Below are positions 35,380-44,556 of a DNA stretch of 64,000 nucleotides, one piece after another. Source of the stretch: PoT sp049331405 (GTDB taxonomy: Bacteria; Planctomycetota; Planctomycetia; Isosphaerales; Isosphaeraceae); contig NZ_CP186274.1 of NCBI RefSeq assembly GCF_049331405.1, positions 7,192,001 through 7,256,000 of the forward strand, written 5' to 3'. Made by a program: the position numbers and the translations under genes. Below the pieces are notes generated by a model. The model was not told the DNA's origin and did no database searches. It saw only the letters and a list, made by a program, of their open reading frames with translations. The number at the start of each line of letters is the position of its first letter. Positions within the stretch are counted from its first letter, which is position 1.

Positions 35380-36570
35380 ATGAGATCAATGCAATTCGTA
35401 AATCCCTTGAATTGGTTCGCGGGTAATGGGCGCTACATGTCGCTTTCCCATTGCATGGGACACGACTATTTCTGGATCACGTTGACCGTCGTCCTGGATC
35501 TCATCGTCGCCAGCGGTTATGCACTGATCGCCCTGCACTGGCGTCGTCAGGAGGCCACGCTCTCCCAGAGCCCGGCCAAGGATGCGCTCCGCAACATCAA
35601 GAATATTTTCGTGTTCTGTGGGATATGTGGTTATATTTTTATTCCTGTGAAGATGTTCTGGCCCGCCTGGCGGCTCTACGATTTCACGCTTGCAGTATTG
35701 GCCTATTACACGTGGCGTTATGCGTTGGAGTCGAGGCACCTCAAGGTCGTCTATCAGCAGTTGGGGCGCACGGCACAACTCGTCGAGGACCTGGAGAAAT
35801 CGCGCGAGGATGCACGACGCAAAAGCTATTTCCTGAACGCAATCAGCCACGACCTCAAGACCCCGCTCAACGGCATGATGCTCCAGATCGAGCTCGCCTC
35901 CCTGAGCGTCGACGTGCAAGATCCGGCAATGGCGGAAGCCCTTAGCGAGATCAAGAGTTGCGCCCAGACCACGGCGAATCTGCTCGAACGGTTCCTGGAG
36001 ATCGGCAAGCTCGACTGGTCGGAGGAGCCCTCGGTCTTCGAGATGATCGAGCTTCCCGACCTGATCCATCGCGTGGGTCATCAGGCGAGGGCGAAGGCCG
36101 AGCTGAAGGGGATCGGACTCCACGTCGAATGCCGGGAGCCGATTATCGTCAAGGCTGACTGCGTGAAACTGGAGCGAATCCTCTTCAATTTGGTGGATAA
36201 CGCGATAAAATTCACGTCCGAGGGGAGCGTGACGGTCAGCGCCCAGCAGAACAGCCGCGGCATCTCCATCTCCGTGGAAGACACCGGTTTAGGCATCGCT
36301 CCCGAACACCAAGCCTCGATCTTCGATGATTTCATCCAGGTCAACAATCGCGAGCGTGACAGCCGGAAGGGGTTTGGCCTGGGATTGGGGATTTCAAGGC
36401 GCCTGGTTGAGCAAATCGGTGGTAAGCTGTCCCTCGAGAGCGAGATCGGCGATGGCAGCCGATTCACGATTCTCTTCCCGAACCCCGTCGAGCCGCAACG
36501 GGTTGTCGGAGGTGGAGCTCACCGAATTGAACCGTTCGTCGCAGGTCAAGCCGCGGTTGCTGGTCGTTGA
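35380..36570 (+). CDS. Sensor histidine kinase with ethylene-receptor-like membrane domain
   Basis: 396 residues. Residues ~20-115 form three hydrophobic helices. The pattern LDLIVASGYALIAL followed by FVFCGICGY and a third helix resembles the copper/ethylene-binding domain of plant ETR1 and related bacterial kinases (SDFFIAIAYFSIPLEL and LCGATH in ETR1). Cys80 matches the copper-ligand Cys65, but the ligand His69 is replaced by Gly84. A coiled linker leads to HisKA with ISHDLKTPLNG (His157) and the ATPase domain with LVDNAIKFT, DTGLGIAP and GFGLGLGI. No receiver domain. The response-regulator gene overlaps its 3' end by 59 bases. The ligand is unknown; ethylene binding is doubtful given the changed site. 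Confidence 0.9.
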   Translation: MRSMQFVNPLNWFAGNGRYMSLSHCMGHDYFWITLTVVLDLIVASGYALIALHWRRQEATLSQSPAKDALRNIKNIFVFCGICGYIFIPVKMFWPAWRLYDFTLAVLAYYTWRYALESRHLKVVYQQLGRTAQLVEDLEKSREDARRKSYFLNAISHDLKTPLNGMMLQIELASLSVDVQDPAMAEALSEIKSCAQTTANLLERFLEIGKLDWSEEPSVFEMIELPDLIHRVGHQARAKAELKGIGLHVECREPIIVKADCVKLERILFNLVDNAIKFTSEGSVTVSAQQNSRGISISVEDTGLGIAPEHQASIFDDFIQVNNRERDSRKGFGLGLGISRRLVEQIGGKLSLESEIGDGSRFTILFPNPVEPQRVVGGGAHRIEPFVAGQAAVAGR

Positions 36571-36904
36571 GGACGATCGCACGACCTCGAGTGCGCTTCG
36601 TGCCATCTTTCATCGCAAAGGGTGGGAGGTCTTCACGGCAAGTTCCTTGGCCGAGGCGCTCCCTCTCCTCTCTACGATCCCTTCTCCGGATTACCTGATC
36701 CTCGACCTCATGCTGCCGGACGGCGACGGGATGACCTTGCTGGAACGAGTCCGGGGGGAATCGCTCGCGACCCGCGTCGCGGTCACGACTGGCTCGAATG
36801 ACCAGCATCGCCTCGACGCCGTCGCCCGCCTCCGGCCCGAGGTCTTCCTCAGGAAGCCAATCAGCCTCCAGGAATTGCTGAAGGGCTTCGGAGTCGATTC
36901 TTGA
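36512..36904 (+). CDS. Single-domain response regulator
   Basis: 130 residues consisting of one receiver domain. LLVVEDDRTTSSAL gives the acidic pocket, YLILDLMLPDGDG the phosphoacceptor Asp, TTGSND the switch Thr and LRKPISL the conserved Lys. There is no output domain, so it likely works through protein contacts (CheY/Spo0F-like). I set the start at GTG 36512, giving a 12-residue lead-in, in another frame within the kinase gene; the overlap of 59 bases indicates coupled translation with the partner kinase. The frame is open further upstream to 36326, but that part is a shadow of the kinase. Confidence 0.9.
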   Translation: MELTELNRSSQVKPRLLVVEDDRTTSSALRAIFHRKGWEVFTASSLAEALPLLSTIPSPDYLILDLMLPDGDGMTLLERVRGESLATRVAVTTGSNDQHRLDAVARLRPEVFLRKPISLQELLKGFGVDS

Positions 36905-36950
36905 AGCGACGCCGAATCTGATCGGTTCCTCTCGCTCGTCCATTACTACT

Positions 36951-36995
36951 GGCTCGACCTCTCCGCAAGCGAAGGGGCCGAGCCGCGTCTTTTTC
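36951..36995 (+). terminator. Candidate terminator of the two-component operon
   Basis: GGCTCG (36951-36956) pairs with CGAGCC (36979-36984), with further partial pairing inside, followed by GCG and TCTTTTT (36988-36994). It lies 47 bases after the response-regulator stop and runs into the end of the convergent peptidase gene. Confidence 0.6.
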
Positions 36996-38715
36996 AGGGG
37001 CTGAGCTTGTCGAGTTCCGAGCGGATGGCATCCATCAGGGGCTTGAGCGTCGCCTCGGTGAAGTCGAAGCGGATGCCCGCCGCCGCGAAGAGTTCCGGCA
37101 AGGGACGAGAGCCGCCCAAGGCGAGTCCGCGACGATAGTCGGCGACGGCTCCCGCCCGATCCGTCAGCGCCCGCTTCCAGACCTGCAAGGCGCCGAGTTG
37201 CGCGATGCCGTACTCGATGTAGTAGAACGGATAGAGGAAGATGTGGAGCTGGCGGTGCCACGAGCTGGACCTGGCATCCTCGAAACCGGTCCAGTCGACG
37301 CTCCCCCCGAAGCGGTCGAGGAGGTTGTTCCAGGCCTGGCTGCGTTCGGCCTGGGTGTGCCCGGGGTGGAAATAGAGCCAGTGCTGGAAGGCGTCGACGG
37401 TGGCGATCCAGGGGAGGATCAGCACGATCCCCTCGAGGAGTTGTCGGTACGATCGCTCCGAATCCTCGGGGCTATAGAAGCAATCGAGGTTGCGGGCACC
37501 GAGTAGCTCCATCGACATCGAGGCCACCTCGCAGAACTCGATGGGGCTGTCACGATAGGCGGCCAGGGTCTCGCCCCGGCTGGCGAGGGCGTGGAAGGCG
37601 TGTCCCCCTTCATGAAGGAGGGTGCGCACGTCGCCGTCGAGCCCGACCGCATTCATGAAGATGAACGGGAGCCGGTCGTCCTCGAGGGTCGTCTGATAGC
37701 CGCCGGGGGCCTTCCCCTTGCGATTGGCCAGGTCGAGGAGCCCCGCGTCGCGGAGGTAGGCGAACTGCTGGCCGAGCTCCTGGTCGACGTCCGCGAAGAT
37801 GCCGACCGAGCCATTCGCGAGCTCTTCGACATCCTTGAAGGGACGAAGCGGCGACCGGCCCAGCGGATCCACCGAGAGGTCCCAGGGACGCAGCGAGTCG
37901 ACGCCGAGCGTCTTGCGTCGCTCGTCCTGGATCTGGCGCGCCAAGGGGACGACGACGCGCTCGATCGCGTCCTGGAACTCGACGGCCTCGGCGACGCCGT
38001 AATCGAAGCGTTCGCGGACCTTGTAAGCGTAGTCGACGAAGTTGTCGAAGCCCGCTTCCTTCGCGATCGCCATGCGGAGCCCGAGCATCTTGTCGAAGAG
38101 GGCGTCGAGGGCCTCGCGGTCGACGAGCCGCCGTTTGGCGACGAGTTCCCAGGAGGTCTGCCGCAACTCGCGGTCGCTCTCCTCGAGGAAGGTCGCCATC
38201 TGGGCCGGGGTCCGTTCCTGGCCCTGGAAGTTCACCGTCATGGCCCCGATGATCTTCTGATACTGCTGCTCGAGCTCGGCCAGCTCCGTCTCTCGGGCGA
38301 TGTTGGCCTCGCGATAGAGCGCCCTGCGGTTCTCTTGGGCGCGGTCGAAGACCTGGAACCGGTCGCCGGGCAACTCCGAGCGATGCGGCGAGTCGAGGTA
38401 CTTGGCCCGGATCGCGTTGAGGACCGGCTTGAGCCTGGGCTCGATCTCGCGGACGAAAGCCAGGTGCGCGGCCTCGCGTTCGGGGTCGTCGGTCTGGCAG
38501 GTCATGGCGATATAGCGCTTGACCCCGATCTGCCCGACGGCCCCGTTGAGCTCGCCGACGGCAAGCAACCAGTCTTCCAGCTCAGCTTTGGAGTTGATGG
38601 GCTGGTCGATGAGCTTCTGATACCAGGTTTCGATCTGCTCCCAGGTCGAGAGTTCGGCCTCGGCCGGCAACCAGACTCGGGGGAATGCCTGGGGTACGTA
38701 GGCGGCGGTCGTCAT
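36994..38715 (-). CDS. M3 family oligoendopeptidase (PepF-like)
   Basis: 573 residues, cytoplasmic zinc peptidase that trims short peptides. The zinc site LLHEGGHAFHA (HExxH type) is followed ~25 residues later by EFCEVASMSMELL, which carries the third zinc-ligand Glu. N-terminal helices and the C-terminal HIFLYPFYYIEYGIAQLGALQVW, with the substrate-binding His/Tyr, are typical of M3B enzymes. No signal peptide. Starts with ATG 38715. A small membrane-protein gene lies 37 bases upstream and probably shares its transcript. With the S46 peptidase and OPT transporter elsewhere in the window it could finish degradation of imported peptides. Confidence 0.95.
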   Translation of the reverse strand: MTTAAYVPQAFPRVWLPAEAELSTWEQIETWYQKLIDQPINSKAELEDWLLAVGELNGAVGQIGVKRYIAMTCQTDDPEREAAHLAFVREIEPRLKPVLNAIRAKYLDSPHRSELPGDRFQVFDRAQENRRALYREANIARETELAELEQQYQKIIGAMTVNFQGQERTPAQMATFLEESDRELRQTSWELVAKRRLVDREALDALFDKMLGLRMAIAKEAGFDNFVDYAYKVRERFDYGVAEAVEFQDAIERVVVPLARQIQDERRKTLGVDSLRPWDLSVDPLGRSPLRPFKDVEELANGSVGIFADVDQELGQQFAYLRDAGLLDLANRKGKAPGGYQTTLEDDRLPFIFMNAVGLDGDVRTLLHEGGHAFHALASRGETLAAYRDSPIEFCEVASMSMELLGARNLDCFYSPEDSERSYRQLLEGIVLILPWIATVDAFQHWLYFHPGHTQAERSQAWNNLLDRFGGSVDWTGFEDARSSSWHRQLHIFLYPFYYIEYGIAQLGALQVWKRALTDRAGAVADYRRGLALGGSRPLPELFAAAGIRFDFTEATLKPLMDAIRSELDKLSP

Positions 38716-38752
38716 TGAGATGACTCGAAGTCCTTCCGTTGCGAGGAGCGGG

Positions 38753-39052
38753 TCAGACCACGGTGGTCTTGACCAGCCAGACGCCGATCCAGAGCCAGGC
38801 GCTCATGGCTCCCGTCGCGATGCTGAGGACGATGCCCGTGGCCATGAGGGCCTCGGTATGGGCGACGAGCCCCTTGGCCTCGCCCAGTGCGCCCAGGGTC
38901 TGGAAGAGGGCCAAGATCGCCGAGGTCCCCATCACGACCTCTCCGAGGCCGGTGAAGAAGACGATGACGGCCACGCGACCGACCGGGTCGCGGATCAGGC
39001 TCAGGATGACCGAGACGAGGATGACGGCAAGCGTCAAATGCCATAGTCGCAT
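38753..39052 (-). CDS. Small membrane protein of unknown function (99 aa)
   Basis: 99 residues with three hydrophobic segments: near residues 3-20, 25-52 and 70-95 (LTLAVILVSVILSLI, AVIVFFTGLGEVVMGT, GIVLSIATGAMSAWLWIGVW). Not recognised as a named family; similar short proteins appear in planctomycete genomes. Starts at ATG 39052 and ends 37 bases before the M3 peptidase gene, so it is probably the first gene of a two-gene transcript. A role in the membrane cannot be inferred further. Confidence 0.72.
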   Translation of the reverse strand: MRLWHLTLAVILVSVILSLIRDPVGRVAVIVFFTGLGEVVMGTSAILALFQTLGALGEAKGLVAHTEALMATGIVLSIATGAMSAWLWIGVWLVKTTVV

Positions 39053-39631
39053 CGTCGTCGCACCGGTGCGCCGGGTTTGGATCGATCGTCGAAATCCATC
39101 TCCGCAGTCGACACAGGATCGATCGCCGGGCTAGGTCGAGGCTCTCGTCACGGGAGGAGAGGAAAGCCCCTCGGAATCGCCCTGGATCCCCTGCCGAATC
39201 CCGGACAATTCTAGAGGTTCTTCGTCCCGATGGCCAACCGGAGCCGATCACGGCGGCCATTTTTGTTCGGGCGAAGTGGATCACCTTCTCGTGGGTTGTC
39301 CGAGGGTTTTCGGTTTCGAGGGCGTGGGCAAGAGATCCTCGGACGCACCAAGACCTCATCATGAAGGGCGAGCGCCGAGCTCCCCTGACGCGAATTCAGC
39401 CGTCAGGACGCGTCGACGACGAATCCTTAAAGGATTCACACGTGCCCACGCATGTGCATAAGGCTCCAGGATCGTCGCGGGGTGGCCTGGTCCCGTTACC
39501 CCCTTCTCGCGGCGTTGGCGTTTGTTATACTAAATGGGCTGACGCCTGCCGAAATCCAGCTTCGATCCTCCCCCCTCCTTCCGAGGGCCTTCTGAGTATT
39601 CTCTGCTCGACCTGGGCCGCCGAGGTGTTGA
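39053..39631. other. Divergent promoter region between small membrane protein and ApbE genes
   Basis: 579 bases with no supported gene. A TATACT box at 39526-39531 is the best -10-like element on the plus strand, ~100 bases before the apbE start, but no matching -35 is evident. Frames here (39276-39461, 39361-39648) lack protein-like features. Confidence 0.4.
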
Positions 39632-40705
39632 GTGAAGCCTTTCCCTAGACGCGTAAATCGTCGCGACCTGATGCGCCTCCGGCGAATCGGGCAGGGATTG
39701 GACCGAACTTCCCCGTCGCCTCAACCTCCTGCATCGAGCGGATCGACCGACCTCCTCCGGGCCAGCCGGCCGGCGATGGGGTCGTACTTCGAGATGAGGC
39801 TGGGGGCCCAGACCCCCGGCGGGATCGAGCTGGCCGAGCGTGCGCTCAACATCATCGATGCGCTCGAGTCGCAGCTCACCGTCTATCGCGACGACTCGGA
39901 GGTCAGCCGGCTCAACGCCAACGCCCACCTCGGGCCGATCGAGGTCGAGGCCGGGCTTTTCCGCCTGCTCGAGCGTGCCGTGGCCATCGGGACCGCGACC
40001 GGCGGGGCCTATGATATCACGGCCGGGGCCCTCTCCGAGGCCTGGGGCTTCTTCCGGGGCCCGAAGCGGGTGCCCGATGCCGAGACCCTCGCCGACGCCC
40101 GCGCGAGGACGGGGCAGCACCATCTCCGCCTCGACCCCGAGCATCGGACGGTCGAGTTCGATCTCCCTGGCGTCGTCATCAACCTGGGCAGCATCGGCAA
40201 GGGTTACGCGATCGACCGGGCTTCGCAGCTCGTCACACAGCACTGGTGGCCGACCTCGGCCCTGATTCATGGGGGGCGTTCGAGCCTCTATGCCCTGGGT
40301 TCGCCTCCGGGGGTGTTCGGGGGTCGCTGGGGGGTGGTCGTCCGGAACCCGTTCGCGCCCGAGAGCCCGCTTGGGACCTTGCGGCTCCGCAACCGAGGGA
40401 TGGGGACCTCCGGGGCCTCGTTCCAGAACTTCGCCCATGACGGACGCGTCTACGGCCACATCCTCGACCCCAGGACCGGCGAGCCCGCCCTGGGGCCGGC
40501 CAGCGTGACGGTGCTGGCCCCCTCGGCCGCCGAGGCCGATGCGCTCTCCACCGCCTTCTACCTGCTCGGGACCGAAGCCACCGCCGCCTTCGTCTCCGAC
40601 CACCCCGAGATTGGTGCGATCTTCATCGAAGAAGGGCCCAGCGATCGTTCGCCCAGGGTGGTGACGTTCGGTGTGGCCGATGACGAATTTTCGTATGATG
40701 CTTAG
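39632..40705 (+). CDS. apbE: FAD:protein FMN transferase (ApbE)
   Basis: 357 residues. ApbE attaches FMN covalently to Thr/Ser of flavoproteins such as the Nqr/Rnf subunits. RPAMGSYFEMRL begins the domain; then YRDDSEVSRLNA, DITAGALSEAWGF, INLGSIGKGYAID, GTSGASFQNF, GHILDPRTGEPA and ADALSTAFYLLG, all family blocks. The usual GGD/GGN after the central strand reads ALIHGGRSSLYALG, a change at a conserved position. The N-terminus is basic (NRRDLMRLRRI) and lacks a convincing signal peptide. It is followed after 79 bases by the DoxX-like gene; an Nqr or Rnf gene is not in the window. Confidence 0.93.
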   Translation: MKPFPRRVNRRDLMRLRRIGQGLDRTSPSPQPPASSGSTDLLRASRPAMGSYFEMRLGAQTPGGIELAERALNIIDALESQLTVYRDDSEVSRLNANAHLGPIEVEAGLFRLLERAVAIGTATGGAYDITAGALSEAWGFFRGPKRVPDAETLADARARTGQHHLRLDPEHRTVEFDLPGVVINLGSIGKGYAIDRASQLVTQHWWPTSALIHGGRSSLYALGSPPGVFGGRWGVVVRNPFAPESPLGTLRLRNRGMGTSGASFQNFAHDGRVYGHILDPRTGEPALGPASVTVLAPSAAEADALSTAFYLLGTEATAAFVSDHPEIGAIFIEEGPSDRSPRVVTFGVADDEFSYDA

Positions 40706-40784
40706 CTTGAAACGGCGACCTGACCGGGCCTGACTCCTGCCAGCAGCGGGCGGGTCGTCTCACTTCAAGAAAAAGGAGGGTCCC

Positions 40785-41750
40785 CTGTCTGCCTCGCGAC
40801 GGTACTATCCCGGATTCTTCGGGGCTTTCTTCCTGATCCTGCTCCGAATCGCCATTGGCTGGCACTTCCTCTACGAGGGACTCGAGAAGGTCGACTCGAC
40901 GCGGAGGGGCGGCAAGCCGTTCACGGCCGAGCCTTACCTGCGAGCCTCCGCGGGGCCGCTCTCCCCCTACTTCCGCGGGCTCGTCCCCGACGTCAATGGC
41001 CTGGCCATGCTCGACGCGGATCGGCGCAAGGCGAGATGGGAGGAGGAGGTCTTGCAACTCTCAACCCACTACAACCTGACCCAGGAGCAGCAGCAGAAGA
41101 CGAAGCCCCTGCTCGACAAGGCCAACGAAGAGGCCATGATCTGGCATCAGGACAAGGAACAGACCGAGAAGCGGAACCAGTACATCCGCGACCTCGTCCA
41201 GGTCCAGAAGACCGAGAAGAAACCCGGGGCCCTCTCGTTCGAACTGGAGCGTGCCTACGCCAAGCGCAAGGACCTTGACGGCGACCGCAAGAAGCTGATC
41301 GAGCCCTTCAAGGCGATCGAGGCCCGGCTCGTCGAGGGCGTGACGAACATCGCGAACCCGGATCAGCGCGAAGCCGCGGGGCCGTACAAGGCTCCGAAGA
41401 CCAGCATCGACTGGGTCAACCTCTCGACGATGTGGGGACTCGTGGCGATGGGGACCTGCCTCATCCTCGGGTTCTTCACGCCGCTGGCCGCCCTCGCGGG
41501 CGCGGTCTTCCTCGGCCAGATCTACATGAGCATGCCCCCCTGGCCCGGCATGCCCCCGAACCCCCTCGCCGAGGGGCACTACTTCATCGTCAACAAGAAC
41601 CTCATCGAGATGCTCGCCTGCCTCTTCATCGCTTGCACGCCGAGCGGGCACTGGATCGGGCTCGACGCCCTGCTCTTCGGCAAGGGCCGTCGACGCCGTG
41701 AGCAGGCCCGAGAGGAAGCGGAAGCCGAGGCGTACGCCCAGGCTCGTTGA
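40785..41750 (+). CDS. DoxX-like membrane protein, apparently initiating at CTG
   Basis: 321 residues. The reading frame has no ATG, GTG or TTG between the in-frame stop at 40731 and the ATG at 41007, yet residues 9-34 encode the typical first helix and DoxX motif (FLILLRIAIGWHFLYEG). The only plausible initiator is CTG 40785, with AGGAGGG at 40774-40780 ideally placed. A large extracytoplasmic or cytoplasmic helical insert (residues ~40-200, Lys/Glu-rich) separates this from the remaining helices (MGLVAMGTCLILGFFTPLAALAG-like). DoxX proteins are quinone- or thiosulfate-linked membrane partners; here the role is unknown. The Gfo/Idh/MocA gene follows at 107 bases. Confidence 0.82.
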   Translation: MSASRRYYPGFFGAFFLILLRIAIGWHFLYEGLEKVDSTRRGGKPFTAEPYLRASAGPLSPYFRGLVPDVNGLAMLDADRRKARWEEEVLQLSTHYNLTQEQQQKTKPLLDKANEEAMIWHQDKEQTEKRNQYIRDLVQVQKTEKKPGALSFELERAYAKRKDLDGDRKKLIEPFKAIEARLVEGVTNIANPDQREAAGPYKAPKTSIDWVNLSTMWGLVAMGTCLILGFFTPLAALAGAVFLGQIYMSMPPWPGMPPNPLAEGHYFIVNKNLIEMLACLFIACTPSGHWIGLDALLFGKGRRRREQAREEAEAEAYAQAR

Positions 41751-41856
41751 CGAGGCCGAGACGCATGCACGTCGAACCGAACTTCAAACCACATCCGACC
41801 GTACTGAACGACGCCTGTCCGAACCCAGGATTTCACGACCCACGAGGGACTCCGCG

Positions 41857-43416
41857 ATGACGAACCTCACTCCCGAACAGCGTGCCCTGGGCCGCGAGAA
41901 TGCGAACCGGGCCCTCGGCGTGACGCGCCGAGATATGCTCAAGGCCGCCGCCGCCGTGCCGGCCCTGGGCGCCTTCTACTTCGGATACGACAAGCTCGAC
42001 CGCCCGCCGGTCCGCGCCGCGATCATCGGCACCGGCAACGAAGGCTGCCAGGCGATGATCCGGGACCACAACCGCGATTACCTGACCTTCATCGGGACGT
42101 GCGACATCCGTCCCTCGCAGCTCGAGCGCGGGCTCAAGGAATTCGGCGCCCACAAGCAGTACTCCGCGGACGACGTCGCCAAGCTCAAGCGCTACGCCGA
42201 CTATAAAGAGATGCTGGCCGACCCCGACGTCGAGATGGTCGTCATCGCGCTGCCCCTCTGGCTGCATGCCCCGATCGCCATCGAGGCCATGAAGGCGGGC
42301 AAGCATGTCTTCTGCGAGAAGCTGATGGCGCACTCCGTCCAGGAGTGCAAGGAGATGTGCCGGGTCGCTCGCGAGACGAACAAGCTCCTCGCCATCGGCC
42401 ACCAGCGCCACTACTCGGTCCTCTACGACAACGCCAACTACCTCGTCCAGAACGGCCACCTCGGCGACATCCGCCACATCCGGGCCCTCTGGCACCGCAA
42501 CAACGCCCAGCCGAGGCTCGCCCGCGACAAGGCCGGCAAGCCGATCTACGATCCCAACACAGGGCTCCCCGAGTACGTCAAGGACGTCGAGGGGAACATC
42601 GTGTACGTCGACGGCTGGAAGCCCGACATCGTCGAGGCCGACAAGAAGATCGACTTCGCCAAGTACGGGTACAAGAGCCTGGATGAGCTGATCCGCTGGC
42701 GGCTTTACAACCGCACGGGGGCGGGCCTCATGGCCGAGCTCGGCAGTCACCAACTCGACGCCTGCTCGATCTTCCTCGGCAAGAAGCACCCGCTCGCCGT
42801 CACGGGCATCGGCGGCACCTTCTTCTACACCGACGGCCGCGAGGTCGACGATCACGTCTTCGTCACGTTCGAGTTCCCCGGCGTCGCGAAGAATGACCAC
42901 GTCGTGGTCACCTACTCGTCGATCAACACGAACTCATTCGAGAACTACGGCGAGACGATCTACGGCTCCCGCGGCACGATGATCGTCGAGGCCGAGAAGG
43001 AAATCCTGCTCTACAAGGAGTCGGGCAACGCCAACCTCTCGAGGACGACCAGCATCGCCGTCGAGAAGAATGGCGGCGGCAAGCCGGTGATCGAGGCCAG
43101 CCCGAGCACCGCCGGCCCCTCGGCCGCTTCGTCGCTGGGCGGCCTGGCGACGGCCGATCCCTCGCGAGGCTATCGCGAGGAGCTCGAGCACTTCGCCTTC
43201 TGCGTCCGCCACGGCGACGCCTCGAACTATCACGCCGACAAGGACCACCAGCCTCGTTGCCGGGGCGAGGTCGCCCTCGCGGACGCGGTCATCGCCCTCA
43301 CCAGCAACATCGCCATGCGTGAGAAGCGCCGGATCGAGTTCGACGAGCGCTGGTTCGACTATGCGTCGCCCGAGGTCCCCGAGGGATCGAAGCACGACGT
43401 CGCCAAGACGAGCTGA
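41857..43416 (+). CDS. Gfo/Idh/MocA family oxidoreductase with Tat-like leader
   Basis: 519 residues. The N-terminus contains a Tat-like signal (VTRRDMLKAAAAVPALGAF), so the protein is probably exported folded. Next come the Rossmann motif AAIIGTGNEGCQAM, the EKLMAHS segment of the NAD(P) site (family EKP) and the second domain with GHQRHYSVLY and LMAELGSHQLDAC. Such enzymes oxidise or epimerise sugars and inositols; the substrate here is unknown. ATG 41857 has GAGGGA ~8 bases upstream. Exported Gfo/Idh/MocA proteins are a well-known expansion in planctomycetes. A perfect terminator follows the gene. Confidence 0.94.
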   Translation: MTNLTPEQRALGRENANRALGVTRRDMLKAAAAVPALGAFYFGYDKLDRPPVRAAIIGTGNEGCQAMIRDHNRDYLTFIGTCDIRPSQLERGLKEFGAHKQYSADDVAKLKRYADYKEMLADPDVEMVVIALPLWLHAPIAIEAMKAGKHVFCEKLMAHSVQECKEMCRVARETNKLLAIGHQRHYSVLYDNANYLVQNGHLGDIRHIRALWHRNNAQPRLARDKAGKPIYDPNTGLPEYVKDVEGNIVYVDGWKPDIVEADKKIDFAKYGYKSLDELIRWRLYNRTGAGLMAELGSHQLDACSIFLGKKHPLAVTGIGGTFFYTDGREVDDHVFVTFEFPGVAKNDHVVVTYSSINTNSFENYGETIYGSRGTMIVEAEKEILLYKESGNANLSRTTSIAVEKNGGGKPVIEASPSTAGPSAASSLGGLATADPSRGYREELEHFAFCVRHGDASNYHADKDHQPRCRGEVALADAVIALTSNIAMREKRRIEFDERWFDYASPEVPEGSKHDVAKTS

Positions 43417-43465
43417 ACCGGAGACGAGACAACCCGTCGCCAGTCGTATCTTCTCGCAACAACCC

Positions 43466-43507
43466 ATCTCCCTCAGGGCGGAATTCGCCGCCCTGAGGGA
43501 GATTTTT
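43466..43507 (+). terminator. Strong intrinsic terminator after the Gfo/Idh/MocA gene
   Basis: 16-bp perfect stem, ATCTCCCTCAGGGCGG (43466-43481) with CCGCCCTGAGGGAGAT (43488-43503), loop AATTCG, with the stem's final T and four more giving TTTTT at 43503-43507. Confidence 0.93.
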
Positions 43508-43701
43508 CGTAGTTACGCCTCTCGCGGATTCGGATCATTTCATCGATTCAGTCGGCCTTGCCAAATTTTCCGCGAATGCCGAGAATGACGAGAGTACCCA
43601 GGGAGGGGTAGATCGATCGTCGTCGACGGTTCAACCCTTGCCTGGACATTTGCCGAGTAGTCCGTCCTCATCGCGGGGATGGAGTGAGGAGTGTTCCAGG
43701 G

Positions 43702-44556
43702 ATGGCCGTCGTCTCGCTCCCTGCGCCCCAGAACGGGTCGAGCCCCACCACTCCCGTCCATCGTGTCGGCGAGCAGGCCTTTGATATCGTCGCCGATATC
43801 GGCGACGTCGCCCTCTTCTCCGCCCTGACGCTGGCGTGGCTGGTCCGCCGCCGCACGCGGTGGTCGGTCTTGATCCCCAACTTCTACGCGATCGGCGTCA
43901 TGAGCGTCCCCGTCGTGGCGATCACCGGGACGTTCATCGGCATGGTCCTCGCGGTCCAGGCCCACAGCCAGTTCGCAATGATGGGCCTGGCCACTCGGCT
44001 CGGCTCGGTCATCAATATTTCGCTCGTGAAAGAGTTGGGCCCGGTACTTGCAGCAACCATGCTGGCGGGCCGGGTCGGCTCGGCCATGTCAGCCGAACTT
44101 GGCACCATGCGGGTCACGGAGCAGATTGACGCACTCACCGCCTTGGGGACGAACCCGATCCACTACCTGGTGGTCCCTCGTTTCCTGGCCTGTTTCCTCT
44201 TGATCCCACTCCTGACACTGATGGCCGACTTCATGGGGGTAATCGGCGGTGCCGTCGTCAGCACCCAGCTGATGATGGTCGACTCATTCGCCTACTGGCA
44301 GCACTCGAGGGAGTACGTGGGAGGGCTCGACCTCTTCGCCGGGGTCTTCAAGAGCTTCTTCTTCGGCGCGGCGATCGCGTTGATCAGTTGCCATCGAGGC
44401 TTTCACTCCAAGGCCGGTGCCGAAGGGGTGGGCAAGGCGGCGACCGAGGCCTTCGTCTATTCGTTCATCGCGATCCTGTTCCTGGACTTCACCATCGGCA
44501 TCGCCTGGAACGCCGTGTACAAGGCGATCTGGCCACAGTCGGCGGGCTTGCTATGA
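43702..44556 (+). CDS. mlaE: MlaE-family ABC transporter permease
   Basis: 284 residues, inner-membrane permease of an Mla/MCE lipid transport system that moves phospholipid (or sterol-like lipid) between the membranes. About five hydrophobic helices; family blocks IGMVLAVQAHSQF, LVKELGPVLAATMLAGRVGSAMSAELGTM and TEQIDALTALGTNPIHYLV. ATG 43702 has GAGGAG 10 bases upstream; a GTG at 43684 is an alternative. First of three genes: its stop overlaps the start of the ATPase gene by 4 bases (ATGA). No MlaB STAS gene or MlaC gene is found downstream. Confidence 0.95.
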   Translation: MAVVSLPAPQNGSSPTTPVHRVGEQAFDIVADIGDVALFSALTLAWLVRRRTRWSVLIPNFYAIGVMSVPVVAITGTFIGMVLAVQAHSQFAMMGLATRLGSVINISLVKELGPVLAATMLAGRVGSAMSAELGTMRVTEQIDALTALGTNPIHYLVVPRFLACFLLIPLLTLMADFMGVIGGAVVSTQLMMVDSFAYWQHSREYVGGLDLFAGVFKSFFFGAAIALISCHRGFHSKAGAEGVGKAATEAFVYSFIAILFLDFTIGIAWNAVYKAIWPQSAGLL

